DNA from: CAWCDJ01 sp963796485
GTDB taxonomy: Bacteria > Acidobacteriota > Terriglobia > Bryobacterales > Bryobacteraceae
Direction: 5' to 3'
Assembly: GCA_963796485.1 (NCBI GenBank)
Contig: CAWCLV010000004.1
Location: 372,001-436,000, forward strand
Length of the DNA: 64,000 bases
This document shows, piece by piece, positions 1 to 7,914 of this stretch. Positions within the stretch are counted from its first letter, which is position 1; each line of letters opens with the position of its first letter. Under the pieces are notes generated by a model, which saw nothing but the letters and a program-made list of their open reading frames with translations, was not told the DNA's origin and did no database searches. Position numbers and translations under genes: made by a program.

Positions 1-842
1 TCGGGCTGGAACTGGTCCAGGAACTCAAGGCAAGGCACTACAACCTGACTGCATGCGACCGCAGTCAGGTGGATATTTCGGACGCGTCCGCGGTCGAACA
101 GGTGCTTGCCCAAATCGATGCGGAAGTGGTGTTCAACGCCGCCGCCTACAACCAGGTGGATGTGGCGGAGAAGGAGCCTCTCGCCGCCTTTCAGGTGAAC
201 GCGCTGGCGGTGCGCAACCTGGCGGTGGCATGCCGGCAGATCGATGCCAGGCTGGTGCACTTTTCCACCGACTACGTTTTTGACGGCATGGCTCGTCATC
301 CCTATGTGGAAGACGACGCCACACATCCCCTCGGGGCCTACGCCGTCTCGAAGTTAGCCGGCGAACTCTACGCCCAGGCCTATCTCGACCGGGTGCTGAT
401 CGTCCGCACGTCCGGCGTATTTGGACCGGGCGGCCTCGCCACGGCACGCGGAAACTTCGTGGAAGTCATGCTGCGGCTTGCCCGAAAAGGGGAACCGATC
501 CGCGTGGTGCAGGACCACGTGGCGTCGCCGGCCTTCGCACCGGCGCTGGCCGCCCGCACAATCGATCTCGTCGAACAAGACCAATCCGGCGTTGTCCACA
601 TTGGAGGAGGCACGCCGGTCTCCTGGTTTCAGTTTGCCCGGATGATCTTCGAAGCCGCCGGCCTGGAACCCATGCTGCTCGCCACCAGCGAGCGTGAATA
701 CCGCACTCCCGCCCGCAGACCGAAGTACTCGGCGCTGTCGAATGCGAAAATGGAACGCCTCGGGCTCAAACCGATGCCTCCGTTGAAGGAAGCGCTGGAA
801 GCGTATTTCGAGCGCAGGCCGGCTAGCGCGCATCGGGCCTGA
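1..842 (+). CDS. rmlD: dTDP-4-dehydrorhamnose reductase (5'-truncated by window edge)
   Basis: NAD(P)H-dependent last step of dTDP-L-rhamnose synthesis, cytosolic. The reading frame is open from the left edge (first full codon at base 3), so the true start and the Rossmann glycine motif lie outside; 279 residues are visible of about 290-300 expected. Seen: the VFNAAAYNQVD segment, STDYVFDG, and the catalytic YxxxK as YAVSK, then SGVFGPGG and the C-terminal TPARRPKYSAL segment typical of RmlD. The valine codon at 69 is internal, not a start. The 3' end overlaps the convergent VWFA gene by 20 bp. Rhamnose supply fits the glycosyltransferases elsewhere in the window. Confidence 0.93.
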   Translation, partial: GLELVQELKARHYNLTACDRSQVDISDASAVEQVLAQIDAEVVFNAAAYNQVDVAEKEPLAAFQVNALAVRNLAVACRQIDARLVHFSTDYVFDGMARHPYVEDDATHPLGAYAVSKLAGELYAQAYLDRVLIVRTSGVFGPGGLATARGNFVEVMLRLARKGEPIRVVQDHVASPAFAPALAARTIDLVEQDQSGVVHIGGGTPVSWFQFARMIFEAAGLEPMLLATSEREYRTPARRPKYSALSNAKMERLGLKPMPPLKEALEAYFERRPASAHRA

Positions 843-1815
843 TGGCGTAATAGCCTTTGCGCGCCTGGGCCTTCAGATCCTTGCTGGAGAGCTTGATGTC
901 GATCTTCCGGTAGCTGCCGTCTTTCGCATCGTTGACAGGGGTGTAGCCGATGGCGTACTGGCTGCGCATCTCTTCCTGCAATTCCTTGAATACCTCGTCG
1001 AGCGTGTGTTTGCGGTCTACACGGTACATGTGGCCGCCGGTTTCGTCCGACATCTTCTTCAGTGCCCCTTCCCCGCCCCCGCCGCCGAGCGTGATGCCGT
1101 AACCAAACCCCCCGTAGGCGCCCGGATCGGAGTAGTCGATGCTGTAGATCACGGCGTCGGACTTCTGGGCCGCTTCGACCGCCTGGTTGATCGAAAGCCG
1201 GCTGCCCTCGTCCACCCCGTCGGTAATGATCACGATCACTTTGCGGCCAACCTCGGTTTTCAGCTTTTCATTGGCGGCCAGGTAAACGGCATCGTACAGG
1301 ACCGTACCGCGGGGTTGCCCAGCCGTGGGTACGGGTCCCGGGCCGATCCCGCTGACTCCCGAATTCACCCTCAACTGGGAAAGGCCATCGCTCAGGAGCC
1401 GCGGGCTTCCGGTGTAATCCTGCAACAACTCGGCATCCTCGCCGAAGCTGATCAGGAACGCTTCGTCCTTCTTACGAAGGACCTGTGAAAAGAACTGCGA
1501 TGCCGCATTGCGTTCGATTTCGATCAGGTTGCGCTGGCTGCCGCTCACGTCGACCAGCAAGCCGATCGTCAGGGGCAGATCCGTTTCCTTCGTGAAGTAC
1601 TTGATTTCCTGCGGTTTACCATCCTCGAGAATGGTAAAGTCCTTCTTCTCGAGGTTTGGAACCAGCGCTCCGTGTTTGTCGCGTACGGACGCGAGGATGT
1701 TGACGACATCGACGTCCACCTTGATAGGGGCGGGGAGGTCCTGGTCGGCAGGCTTGGTCAGTTGAACCTGCGCGGAAAGCGCAGCGGCAAGGGCAAGAAC
1801 AAGAATCATTCGCAT
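823..1815 (-). CDS. Secreted VWFA-related protein (acidobacterial type)
   Basis: 330 residues. A short hydrophobic signal peptide (MRMILVLALAAALSAQ) is followed by a beta-rich N-terminal domain and a von Willebrand A domain. The MIDAS motif DxSxS is intact (LVDVSGSQ) and the later metal-site elements GTVLYDA and ITDGVD are visible; a glycine-rich loop (GGFGYGITLGGGGGEG) precedes the C-terminal part. The family is greatly expanded in Acidobacteria and has no assigned reaction; adhesion or scaffold roles are inferred. The start at 1815 is chosen because the signal peptide begins there; the frame is open further upstream but would run into the divergent glycosylase gene. A second start is at 1809. 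Confidence 0.85.
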   Translation of the reverse strand: MRMILVLALAAALSAQVQLTKPADQDLPAPIKVDVDVVNILASVRDKHGALVPNLEKKDFTILEDGKPQEIKYFTKETDLPLTIGLLVDVSGSQRNLIEIERNAASQFFSQVLRKKDEAFLISFGEDAELLQDYTGSPRLLSDGLSQLRVNSGVSGIGPGPVPTAGQPRGTVLYDAVYLAANEKLKTEVGRKVIVIITDGVDEGSRLSINQAVEAAQKSDAVIYSIDYSDPGAYGGFGYGITLGGGGGEGALKKMSDETGGHMYRVDRKHTLDEVFKELQEEMRSQYAIGYTPVNDAKDGSYRKIDIKLSSKDLKAQARKGYYAIRPDAR

Positions 1816-1861
1816 CCCGGTACAATAGGGGTGACGTATCCCCCTGAGCAATTGTTTCACG

Positions 1862-2464
1862 ATGCAGGAAGCCATCCGCCACCTCAAGCAGTCCGACCCC
1901 ATTCTATCGGAGATCATCGAAAAGGTCGGCGAGTACGCCATCCGATTTCGCGACCCGGACTTTGAGACGCTGGTCAAATCGATCGTGTACCAGCAACTCA
2001 GCGGGCGCGTGGCGAGCGTGATTTTCGAGCGCCTCGCCAAGGCGGCGGGCGGCACCGTCACGCCGGAGAGCATCCTGAAACTCCGCCCTTCCCGCATGCG
2101 GACCCTGGGGCTTTCGACGCAAAAAACGGCTTACATTCGCGACCTGGCGCGGCATATACGCGACGGCAACGTGGTTTTCGACGAATTGCTCGCACTGAGC
2201 GACCAGGAAGTGATCGACCGGTTGACCGAGGTCAAGGGCATCGGCGTCTGGACCGTGCACATGTTTCTGATCTTCGCCCTGCGCCGCACCGACATTTTAC
2301 CGACGGGCGACCTTGGAATCCGGAACGCCATCCGCAAAGCGTATGGCCTCGCCGAACTCCCTTCCCCGGCTGAAATGGAGAGGATGGCGGACCGCTGGCG
2401 GCCGTACTGCACCGTGGCCAGTTGGTATCTCTGGCGCAGCCTGGAACCCAACGCAAATCTCTAG
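1862..2464 (+). CDS. alkA: DNA-3-methyladenine glycosylase II (AlkA-type HhH-GPD)
   Basis: Base-excision repair enzyme releasing alkylated bases. 200 residues, about the length of the short AlkA forms lacking the N-terminal beta domain. The SIVYQQLSGRVA helix is followed by the helix-hairpin-helix (LTEVKGIGVWTVHMFLIFAL) and the catalytic aspartate in PTGDLGIRNA (D150). It is divergent from the VWFA gene with a 46-bp gap, and an inverted repeat follows it (2471-2507). Confidence 0.93.
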   Translation: MQEAIRHLKQSDPILSEIIEKVGEYAIRFRDPDFETLVKSIVYQQLSGRVASVIFERLAKAAGGTVTPESILKLRPSRMRTLGLSTQKTAYIRDLARHIRDGNVVFDELLALSDQEVIDRLTEVKGIGVWTVHMFLIFALRRTDILPTGDLGIRNAIRKAYGLAELPSPAEMERMADRWRPYCTVASWYLWRSLEPNANL

Positions 2465-2470
2465 GGCTCG

Positions 2471-2507
2471 CCGACAAATACATTAAATTTTTTCCACAAT
2501 TTGTCGG
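2471..2507. promoter_or_regulatory. Inverted repeat downstream of alkA, overlapping a putative promoter
   Basis: A perfect 9-bp inverted repeat, CCGACAAAT (2471-2479) and ATTTGTCGG (2499-2507), encloses an AT-rich loop in an otherwise GC-rich region. It could act as a terminator for alkA or as an operator, because its right arm overlaps the putative -35 box of the mini-cytochrome gene. Which role applies is not decidable from sequence. Confidence 0.4.
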
Positions 2508-2531
2508 GCATTCCGACGTTCCAGATATAAT
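2501..2531 (+). promoter_or_regulatory. Putative sigma-70 promoter of the mini-cytochrome gene
   Basis: TTGTCG (2501-2506) and a perfect TATAAT (2526-2531), spacer 19 bp (longer than the ideal 17). It lies 61 bp before the start of the CXXCH protein, which also has a strong AAGGAGA ribosome-binding site at about 2579. Confidence 0.5.
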
Positions 2532-2591
2532 CGGAAGCGAATATTAGGATTTTCAGGTGTTTTATCCTGGAAGTCAAAAAGGAGAACGCGA

Positions 2592-2819
2592 ATGCGCGCA
2601 CTGAAGCTGATTGTTCCCGCGACGTTGCTTATGGCTGGTTTTATGCTTTGCACGACGGCCTCTTACGGCAAGCCGGAATACCTGAAGAAAGAAGGCGTGA
2701 AATCCTGCACCACCTGCCACTCCAAGATGGAAGCCAAGGAAAACATGCCTAAGAACCTCAATGCGACCGGAAAGTGCTACGCGGCGAACGGCCACTCGTT
2801 AGCCAAGTGCAAGCAATAG
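2592..2819 (+). CDS. Small exported single-CXXCH (c-type haem) protein
   Basis: 75 residues. A signal peptide (residues 1-26, ending near TTASYGK) precedes a mature domain of about 49 residues with one CTTCH haem-binding motif. Two more cysteines lie near the C-terminus (GKCYAAN and AKCKQ). The size is far below that of normal class I cytochromes, and no distal Met or His arrangement is obvious. Function unknown; a periplasmic electron carrier or a haem-stabilised small protein is possible. Strong ribosome-binding site, own promoter, and a terminator after it, so it is probably monocistronic. Confidence 0.75.
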   Translation: MRALKLIVPATLLMAGFMLCTTASYGKPEYLKKEGVKSCTTCHSKMEAKENMPKNLNATGKCYAANGHSLAKCKQ

Positions 2820-2833
2820 CCGGATAAGGATCC

Positions 2834-2881
2834 GGGCCTGCTCCCTCACGGTCGCGGCTCTGAGGGAGCGGGCCGTCTTTT
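2834..2881 (+). terminator. Rho-independent terminator after the mini-cytochrome gene
   Basis: Stem GGGCCTGCTCCCTCA (2834-2848) pairs with TGAGGGAGCGGGCC (2861-2874) with one G:T pair, followed by GTCTTTT. The loop holds the decamer CGCGGCTCTG, which recurs in two other intergenic hairpins of this window. Confidence 0.75.
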
Positions 2882-2895
2882 GTATCCTTACAAGG

Positions 2896-4086
2896 TTAAG
2901 AAGAGTAGCTGCGGTCCCAGCCCGCCAATTCCTCCGCCAACTGATTCCTCACCGTCAGAAATTGCGGGTTGTCGTATTGGTTGGAGGACTCCTCGGGGTC
3001 TGCCCTGACATCGTACAACTCACCCGGCCCCTTCCCCTGATCCCGCGAAACGAGCCTGTACCGTTCGATCCTCGCCATGCCGGTTTCCCGGAACTGGCTG
3101 AACACCGTGGTGCGCCAGGGCTGTTTCTTGGGCAGCGGCCTGCCGGTCACCAGAAGCGCGTAACTGCGGCCACAGAGTTTCGCTCCCGGGGCGGCAATGC
3201 CCAGAAGCTCGCAAAGGGACGGCAGCAGGTCGTAAGTGCTGACCAGCTCGGGACGGGAAGACTGAGCGGGAACCCGGCCCGGCCACACCCAAAGCAGCGG
3301 CGTTTCCACCGATTCGCGGTACATGTTCGGCGGATCCGAAGCCTCTCCGGCGTCCCACAGGCCGTGCCGCCCGAGCAGCGCGCCGCAGGTCGAGGTGAAA
3401 ATCACCAGAGTCGTATCCGTAAGTCCGCGCGCGGCCACCCGCGAAAAGACGGACTGCACCTGGTCGTCCAGGGCCGTGATGGCGGCAGCCGCTTTCCGCT
3501 GGCTGGCGAGGCGATCGGCCAGCATTTCCCTGCCCTTCGCCGCGTTGGCCGCAGCCGCGCCCCGCCCGAAACTGTCGAGTGTGGCGGATGCGTACAGATC
3601 CACATATTTCTTCGCCACGCCTTCGTACGGCGCACGCAGACTGTCAAAATGGACCTGAAGAAAAAAGGGCTTTCCGGCGGTCTGCGCATCGAGGAACGTG
3701 ATAGCGGCTTCGGGACCGGCCGCCTGGCAGGAGTACCCTCCGCCACCCAGGAGCGAGGCCAGCGTGGGAGCGCCGGCGGGCGCCGTTGCCCCGCCGGTGA
3801 GTTGCATGGGGGTAACACCGGTCAGGATGGTGGCGAGGCTGGGGCCCGGAACGGGCACGCAGACATTGTGCCGCTCGAACCGGGTGCCCATCTGGGCCAG
3901 GCGGTCGAGATTCGGCGTGCGAACGTCCTTGTTACCGTACGCACCCAATGCCCAGGAGGGAAGACGGTCGGACGTAATCAGGAGAACGCTGGGACGTTCG
4001 GCGGGCTTTTTTGCGGCCGGCGCGAGACGGGTCCCCAGAATCGGCCCAGCCAGGCTGCCAAAGAAGAAATGACGGCGGGAAAGCAT
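2896..4086 (-). CDS. Sulfatase-fold protein with degenerate active site
   Basis: 396 residues with the alkaline-phosphatase/sulfatase fold layout: N-terminal SVLLITSD, TPNLDRLAQMGTRF, GPSLATILTG, TLVIFTS, GRHGLW and a C-terminal ELYDVRADPEE segment. Sulfatases normally mature a Cys or Ser in CxPSR to formylglycine. Here the aligned stretch is PGPSL (residues 80-84): the nucleophile is Pro and the Arg is Leu. The first metal Asp pair is SDR instead of DD, and the TSDHG metal motif is TSTCG. It is therefore probably not a classical sulfatase. Start 4086 is chosen because a Tat-like leader (SRRHFFFGS) begins there; the upstream frame lacks export features. Confidence 0.8.
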   Translation of the reverse strand: MLSRRHFFFGSLAGPILGTRLAPAAKKPAERPSVLLITSDRLPSWALGAYGNKDVRTPNLDRLAQMGTRFERHNVCVPVPGPSLATILTGVTPMQLTGGATAPAGAPTLASLLGGGGYSCQAAGPEAAITFLDAQTAGKPFFLQVHFDSLRAPYEGVAKKYVDLYASATLDSFGRGAAAANAAKGREMLADRLASQRKAAAAITALDDQVQSVFSRVAARGLTDTTLVIFTSTCGALLGRHGLWDAGEASDPPNMYRESVETPLLWVWPGRVPAQSSRPELVSTYDLLPSLCELLGIAAPGAKLCGRSYALLVTGRPLPKKQPWRTTVFSQFRETGMARIERYRLVSRDQGKGPGELYDVRADPEESSNQYDNPQFLTVRNQLAEELAGWDRSYSS

Positions 4087-4216
4087 AATACGAAACTCAA
4101 GTATAGAATGCGGCGCGGGTCCTACGCCCGGGGCGGCGGGTCCGGAACCCTGGAACACCTGATCCCGGGAAGGGTTGTTGAACTGAGGCGTGCCGCATTA
4201 TAGTTGGGTCAGGCGA

Positions 4217-4906
4217 ATGAATCTTCCGAACTCGTTGACGATTCTCCGGATATTTTTCGTACCATTGCTGGTCGCGGCACTGGTGGAGGAGAAGCTCGGC
4301 TTCCACCTCGGCTCGGTCTTCGTTTCGAACGAGTGGTTGGCATTGGCGATTTTCCTGGCGGCGGCCGGTACCGATCTGCTCGACGGATATCTCGCCCGGC
4401 GCTGGAAGCAGGTGACCACGATCGGCACGTTGTTGGACCCGATCGCGGATAAGCTTCTGATTTCCGCCGCGCTGATCTCGCTGGTGCAGATTCGGGTATT
4501 GCCAGGCTGGATGGCTATCCTGATCGTCGGCCGGGAATTCGGGGTGACCGGCCTGCGCAGCATCGCGGCAGCGGAGGGATACACGATCAAGGCCAGCGAC
4601 CTCGGCAAGACGAAGATGTTCGCGCAGGTCGTGGCGATCTCGGTCATGCTGCTGAGCGCGAGGCATCAGGCGATGCGAATGCCGGGCCTGGTGCTCATGT
4701 GGGCGGTGATTTTCTTCGCGCTGATCTCGGCCGTCAGCTACTTCCGCAAATTCTGGCGCAAGGTAGATCAGCGAGTCAAAACCCGCCGCCGGAGAGAGCT
4801 ATTGGTCCTGGAACGCCGCAGGCAGCGGGAACTTCGTCACAGGGGGTCGAGCGGCAGCGAAGGCTTGGGTAATGCGACGATCTGGAAGCCGCCCGAAGTA
4901 AACTGA
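4217..4906 (+). CDS. pgsA: CDP-diacylglycerol--glycerol-3-phosphate 3-phosphatidyltransferase
   Basis: Membrane enzyme making phosphatidylglycerol phosphate. 229 residues with 4-5 hydrophobic segments. The CDP-alcohol phosphotransferase motif D-G-x2-A-R-x8-G-x3-D-x3-D is complete (D56, G57, A60, R61, G70, D74, D78). Start 4217 gives the canonical MNLPNSLTILRI. The last 23 codons overlap the 3' end of the convergent rodZ-like gene by 70 bp; the Arg-rich tail after residue about 187 may be an extension beyond the conserved domain. Confidence 0.93.
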   Translation: MNLPNSLTILRIFFVPLLVAALVEEKLGFHLGSVFVSNEWLALAIFLAAAGTDLLDGYLARRWKQVTTIGTLLDPIADKLLISAALISLVQIRVLPGWMAILIVGREFGVTGLRSIAAAEGYTIKASDLGKTKMFAQVVAISVMLLSARHQAMRMPGLVLMWAVIFFALISAVSYFRKFWRKVDQRVKTRRRRELLVLERRRQRELRHRGSSGSEGLGNATIWKPPEVN

Positions 4907-5844
4907 ACCGTGCGGATCTGACCCTCGGGGCCGACCGGGCCGATTGGCTTTCCATTGAACGTGATCGCAGCACCGCCTGCGTTTCCCACGCGAACCACCA
5001 GCGTTTCTTTCGCCTCGACGCTGCGTTTCTCGTTCGGTTGCAGGGTACCCGAGAAGATGTACTTCCCGTCCGCCCTGGCGGAGACCCAAACCGCTTCGGT
5101 CGCCGAGATTTCCACCTTCACCGCGGCATCCGGCACGGAATTCACCGGGGCAGGGGCCGATGCGTCCGCGGTGTCCGGAGCAGGGCGGTTTGCGGAAGAC
5201 GCCGCAGCTACCGCGGATTCCGTGGCCTGCTGGGTCGCGGTGCCGCCCTGTGGCGGCTGCTGCGGCTGCTGCGGCGACCCCTGCGCGGGCGTTCCCGCGG
5301 CCGGCTCCGCTGAAGCCGGCGGCGGCGCCGTGGCCTGCTGGGCTGGAACTGGCGCGGCGGGCGCGGGGAGATGCACGGCCGCCACCACCGGCGGCTTTTC
5401 GGCGGCTGCCTGGGCGTTCCGCCGGCTCCGCTGCCAGAAGGTGTAGACGCCCGAGCAAATCAGCATCACGACAACCATCAGCGCGAGTGCGGGAAGGCTC
5501 GACCCCCAATTGAAGCTTCGATCCCCGACTCTGTGCCATTCCTCGACGCGAGGCAGTGAAATGTCCACCGGCGGAAGAGAGTGTGGACCCACGGTGGCCG
5601 GCGAGGCAAGGGGGTCCGCCGCCTGCCTGACCCGGGCCGCATATTCCTCACCGTCCAGGCCGAGATAAGACGCGTACTGCCGGACAAAGCTCTTCGCGAA
5701 GACACCCCCGGGAAGCTTCTCGAAGTGTTCGTCCTCGATCGCTTCCAGGAATCGCGACGAAATCTTCAGTTCCCGCGAAATCTGTTCGAGTTTGAGATTG
5801 CGCCTCAGGCGTTCCTGGCGCAACGTCTCGCCGATGGAGGTCAT
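4837..5844 (-). CDS. rodZ: RodZ-like cytoskeletal/HTH membrane protein
   Basis: 335 residues: an N-terminal Cro/XRE-type helix-turn-helix of the RodZ kind (MTSIGETLRQERLRRNLKL through YASYLGLDG, residues 1-65), one membrane helix (about 115-135, LPALALMVVVMLICSGVYTF), a long Pro/Ala/Gln-rich periplasmic linker (150-230) and a C-terminal DUF4115-like beta domain (about 235-325). In E. coli RodZ links MreB to the envelope; a role in cell shape is inferred from architecture. A ribosome-binding site (AGGAAG) precedes the ATG. Acidobacterial homologues are often annotated only as helix-turn-helix proteins. Confidence 0.82.
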   Translation of the reverse strand: MTSIGETLRQERLRRNLKLEQISRELKISSRFLEAIEDEHFEKLPGGVFAKSFVRQYASYLGLDGEEYAARVRQAADPLASPATVGPHSLPPVDISLPRVEEWHRVGDRSFNWGSSLPALALMVVVMLICSGVYTFWQRSRRNAQAAAEKPPVVAAVHLPAPAAPVPAQQATAPPPASAEPAAGTPAQGSPQQPQQPPQGGTATQQATESAVAAASSANRPAPDTADASAPAPVNSVPDAAVKVEISATEAVWVSARADGKYIFSGTLQPNEKRSVEAKETLVVRVGNAGGAAITFNGKPIGPVGPEGQIRTVQFTSGGFQIVALPKPSLPLDPL

Positions 5845-5974
5845 ACAGGTGGTCTTCCTAGGGCCCTTACGCTATCTTACTACGCGGTATTTTGGTCCCA
5901 TGGAGATTCATAGAAACGTGTACGCAGACGAGCCAAACGGGCGCGGCACAGCCCCGGCTTGCTAGCATATTCGG

Positions 5975-6973
5975 TTGATCTCCGTCGTGGTAGTGAACTG
6001 GAACCGCAAAGCCCTGCTGCGCGCCTGTCTGGAATCGCTCAGGAGCCAGAGGAATGTGGAATTCGAAACGATTGTCGTGGATAATGGCTCCGCGGACGGT
6101 TCGGCGGACCTTGCCGAACGGGAGTTCGGAGCGCTGGTGATCCGCAACCGGGAAAACCGCGGCTTCTGCGCGGCGAACAACCAGGGAATCGCGGCCGCGC
6201 GCGGCGAGTTCATCGCGCTCCTCAACAACGACGCCGAGGCCGGGCCGGATTGGCTTGCGGCGCTTCACCGCGCCTGCACGCAAGCGCCCGACATCGGGAT
6301 GGTAGCGAGCAAAGTTCTGGTGTGGGAGGATCCCGCGCGAATCGATAAGGTCGGTCACCTGATCTTTCCGGACGGCCAGAACCGGGGGCGCGGCACGGGC
6401 GCGCTCGACCGCGGCCAGTTCGACCGCGAGGAGGATGCGCTCTGGCCGGACGGGTGCGCCGCCATGTACCGGAGCGAGATGCTGGCCGAGATCGGCGGCT
6501 TCGATGAAGACTTCTTCGCTTACGGAGACGATGCCGAGCTCGGACTGCGCGCCCGGATCGCCGGATGGCGCTGCACCTACACGCCGCACGCCGTGGTGCG
6601 GCACCATCGGGGGTCCACTATGGGGAAGGGCTCGCCGGAGCGGCTGGTGCTGATTGAGCGCAATCGCCTGCTGCTCGCTCTCAAGCTGTTTCCGTGGAGC
6701 CTTCTGTGGCTTAACCCGGTCTTTTTCGTGGTGCGGCTGGCGGCGGGCGCCGCGGCGGCGGGACGCAACTCGGGCGATGCCGCGCACTTCCCCGGGCTGC
6801 GCGGCAAGTGGTCGATCGCCTGGGCGCTCGCGCGCGGGCACTGGAGCGCCGTCATGATGGCCCCCCTCATGCTGCGCAAAAGGAGAGAGATGCGGAAATT
6901 GCGCCGGCTTTCACCCGGCGATGTGCGCCGCCTGATCCTGGCTCACCGTTTGCCCCTGAGGGACGTGGCATGA
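5975..6973 (+). CDS. Family 2 glycosyltransferase (rhamnosyltransferase-like)
   Basis: 332 residues, GT-A fold: N-terminal VVVVNWNR, VVDNGSADGSADL, the metal-binding LLNNDAE, and the acceptor-site segment GGFDEDFFAYGDDAEL, then a C-terminal amphipathic or membrane-associated region (LFPWSLLWLNPVFFVV). Probably adds a sugar to a surface glycan at the cytoplasmic face. TTG start at 5975; no ATG or GTG lies just upstream in frame. It shares ATGA with the next gene, so the two are translationally coupled. Confidence 0.88.
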   Translation: MISVVVVNWNRKALLRACLESLRSQRNVEFETIVVDNGSADGSADLAEREFGALVIRNRENRGFCAANNQGIAAARGEFIALLNNDAEAGPDWLAALHRACTQAPDIGMVASKVLVWEDPARIDKVGHLIFPDGQNRGRGTGALDRGQFDREEDALWPDGCAAMYRSEMLAEIGGFDEDFFAYGDDAELGLRARIAGWRCTYTPHAVVRHHRGSTMGKGSPERLVLIERNRLLLALKLFPWSLLWLNPVFFVVRLAAGAAAAGRNSGDAAHFPGLRGKWSIAWALARGHWSAVMMAPLMLRKRREMRKLRRLSPGDVRRLILAHRLPLRDVA

Positions 6974-7914
6974 GCGCCTGCCTGATCTGCGGCTCGGAAC
7001 AGCAGGGCCGCCTGTTCCGCGCATCGGACCGGCTGTACCACACCACTGATCGCGAATTCGACGTGGTGCGATGCGTGAAGTGCGGGCTGGTGCGGCTGGA
7101 TCCGCTTCCGGAACCGGGAGAATTGAAAGCCTACTACCCGGAGAACTACTGGTTCGCGCCCGATGAGAGCGCGGCCAGCCGGATGGAGGAATTCTACCGG
7201 CGGCTGGTCTTGCGCGATCACGTGAATTTCGTGCAGCGGGCGCTGCGGAGTTCGCGCGCCCGGGGGCCGCTGCTCGACGTCGGCTGCGGCGGCGGCTTGT
7301 TTCTCGGGATGATGCGGGAACGCGGCTTCCGCGTGCTCGGCCTCGATTTCTCGCCCGATGCGGCGCGGATCGCGTGGCAGCGGCACCGGGCGCCGTCCGT
7401 CTGCGCGATGCTCGAGGATGCGCCGTTTCGCGAAGGGCGCGTCGCCGGCATCACGATGTTCCATGTGCTCGAACACCTCTACGACCCGCGGGCGTACCTC
7501 ACCGCCGCACACCGCCTGCTGGCGCCGGATGGGCGGTTGATCGTACAGGTCCCCAACGCAGCCTGCTGGCAGTTCCGGCTGCTCGGGCGTGCCTGGAACG
7601 GAGTGGATGTGCCGCGGCACCTTTTCGATTTCCGCGACCGCGATGTGGAGATGCTGCTGAACCACTGCAAGTTCGAGGTCCTGCGGCGCAAGTACTTTTC
7701 GCTGCGCGATAACCCCGCCGGGCTGGCCAGCAGCCTGGCTCCGGGGCTCGACCCCATGGCGCGGCGCGTCCGCCGCATTCCCGAATCGGCGGGCGCGCGA
7801 ATGGCCAAAGACCTGGCTTACCTCGCCCTCGTAGCGGGGTCGCTGCCGTTCGCTGCGCTCGAGGCCCTCTTCCGCGCCGGTTCCACCGTGATGATCGAGG
7901 CGCGCCCGCGATGA
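6970..7914 (+). CDS. SAM-dependent methyltransferase with N-terminal zinc ribbon
   Basis: 314 residues. CLICG (4-8) and CVKCG make a four-cysteine zinc site, followed by a class I Rossmann methyltransferase with the SAM motif LLDVGCGGG and the HVLEHLYDP segment. This layout (CxxC..CxxC plus Methyltransf_23) is common in sugar or polysaccharide methyltransferases and in polyketide-like clusters. Start 6970 overlaps the GT2 stop and begins exactly before the zinc ribbon; the longer upstream frame is the shadow of the GT2 gene. Substrate unknown; a glycan is inferred from neighbours. Confidence 0.85.
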   Translation: MSACLICGSEQQGRLFRASDRLYHTTDREFDVVRCVKCGLVRLDPLPEPGELKAYYPENYWFAPDESAASRMEEFYRRLVLRDHVNFVQRALRSSRARGPLLDVGCGGGLFLGMMRERGFRVLGLDFSPDAARIAWQRHRAPSVCAMLEDAPFREGRVAGITMFHVLEHLYDPRAYLTAAHRLLAPDGRLIVQVPNAACWQFRLLGRAWNGVDVPRHLFDFRDRDVEMLLNHCKFEVLRRKYFSLRDNPAGLASSLAPGLDPMARRVRRIPESAGARMAKDLAYLALVAGSLPFAALEALFRAGSTVMIEARPR

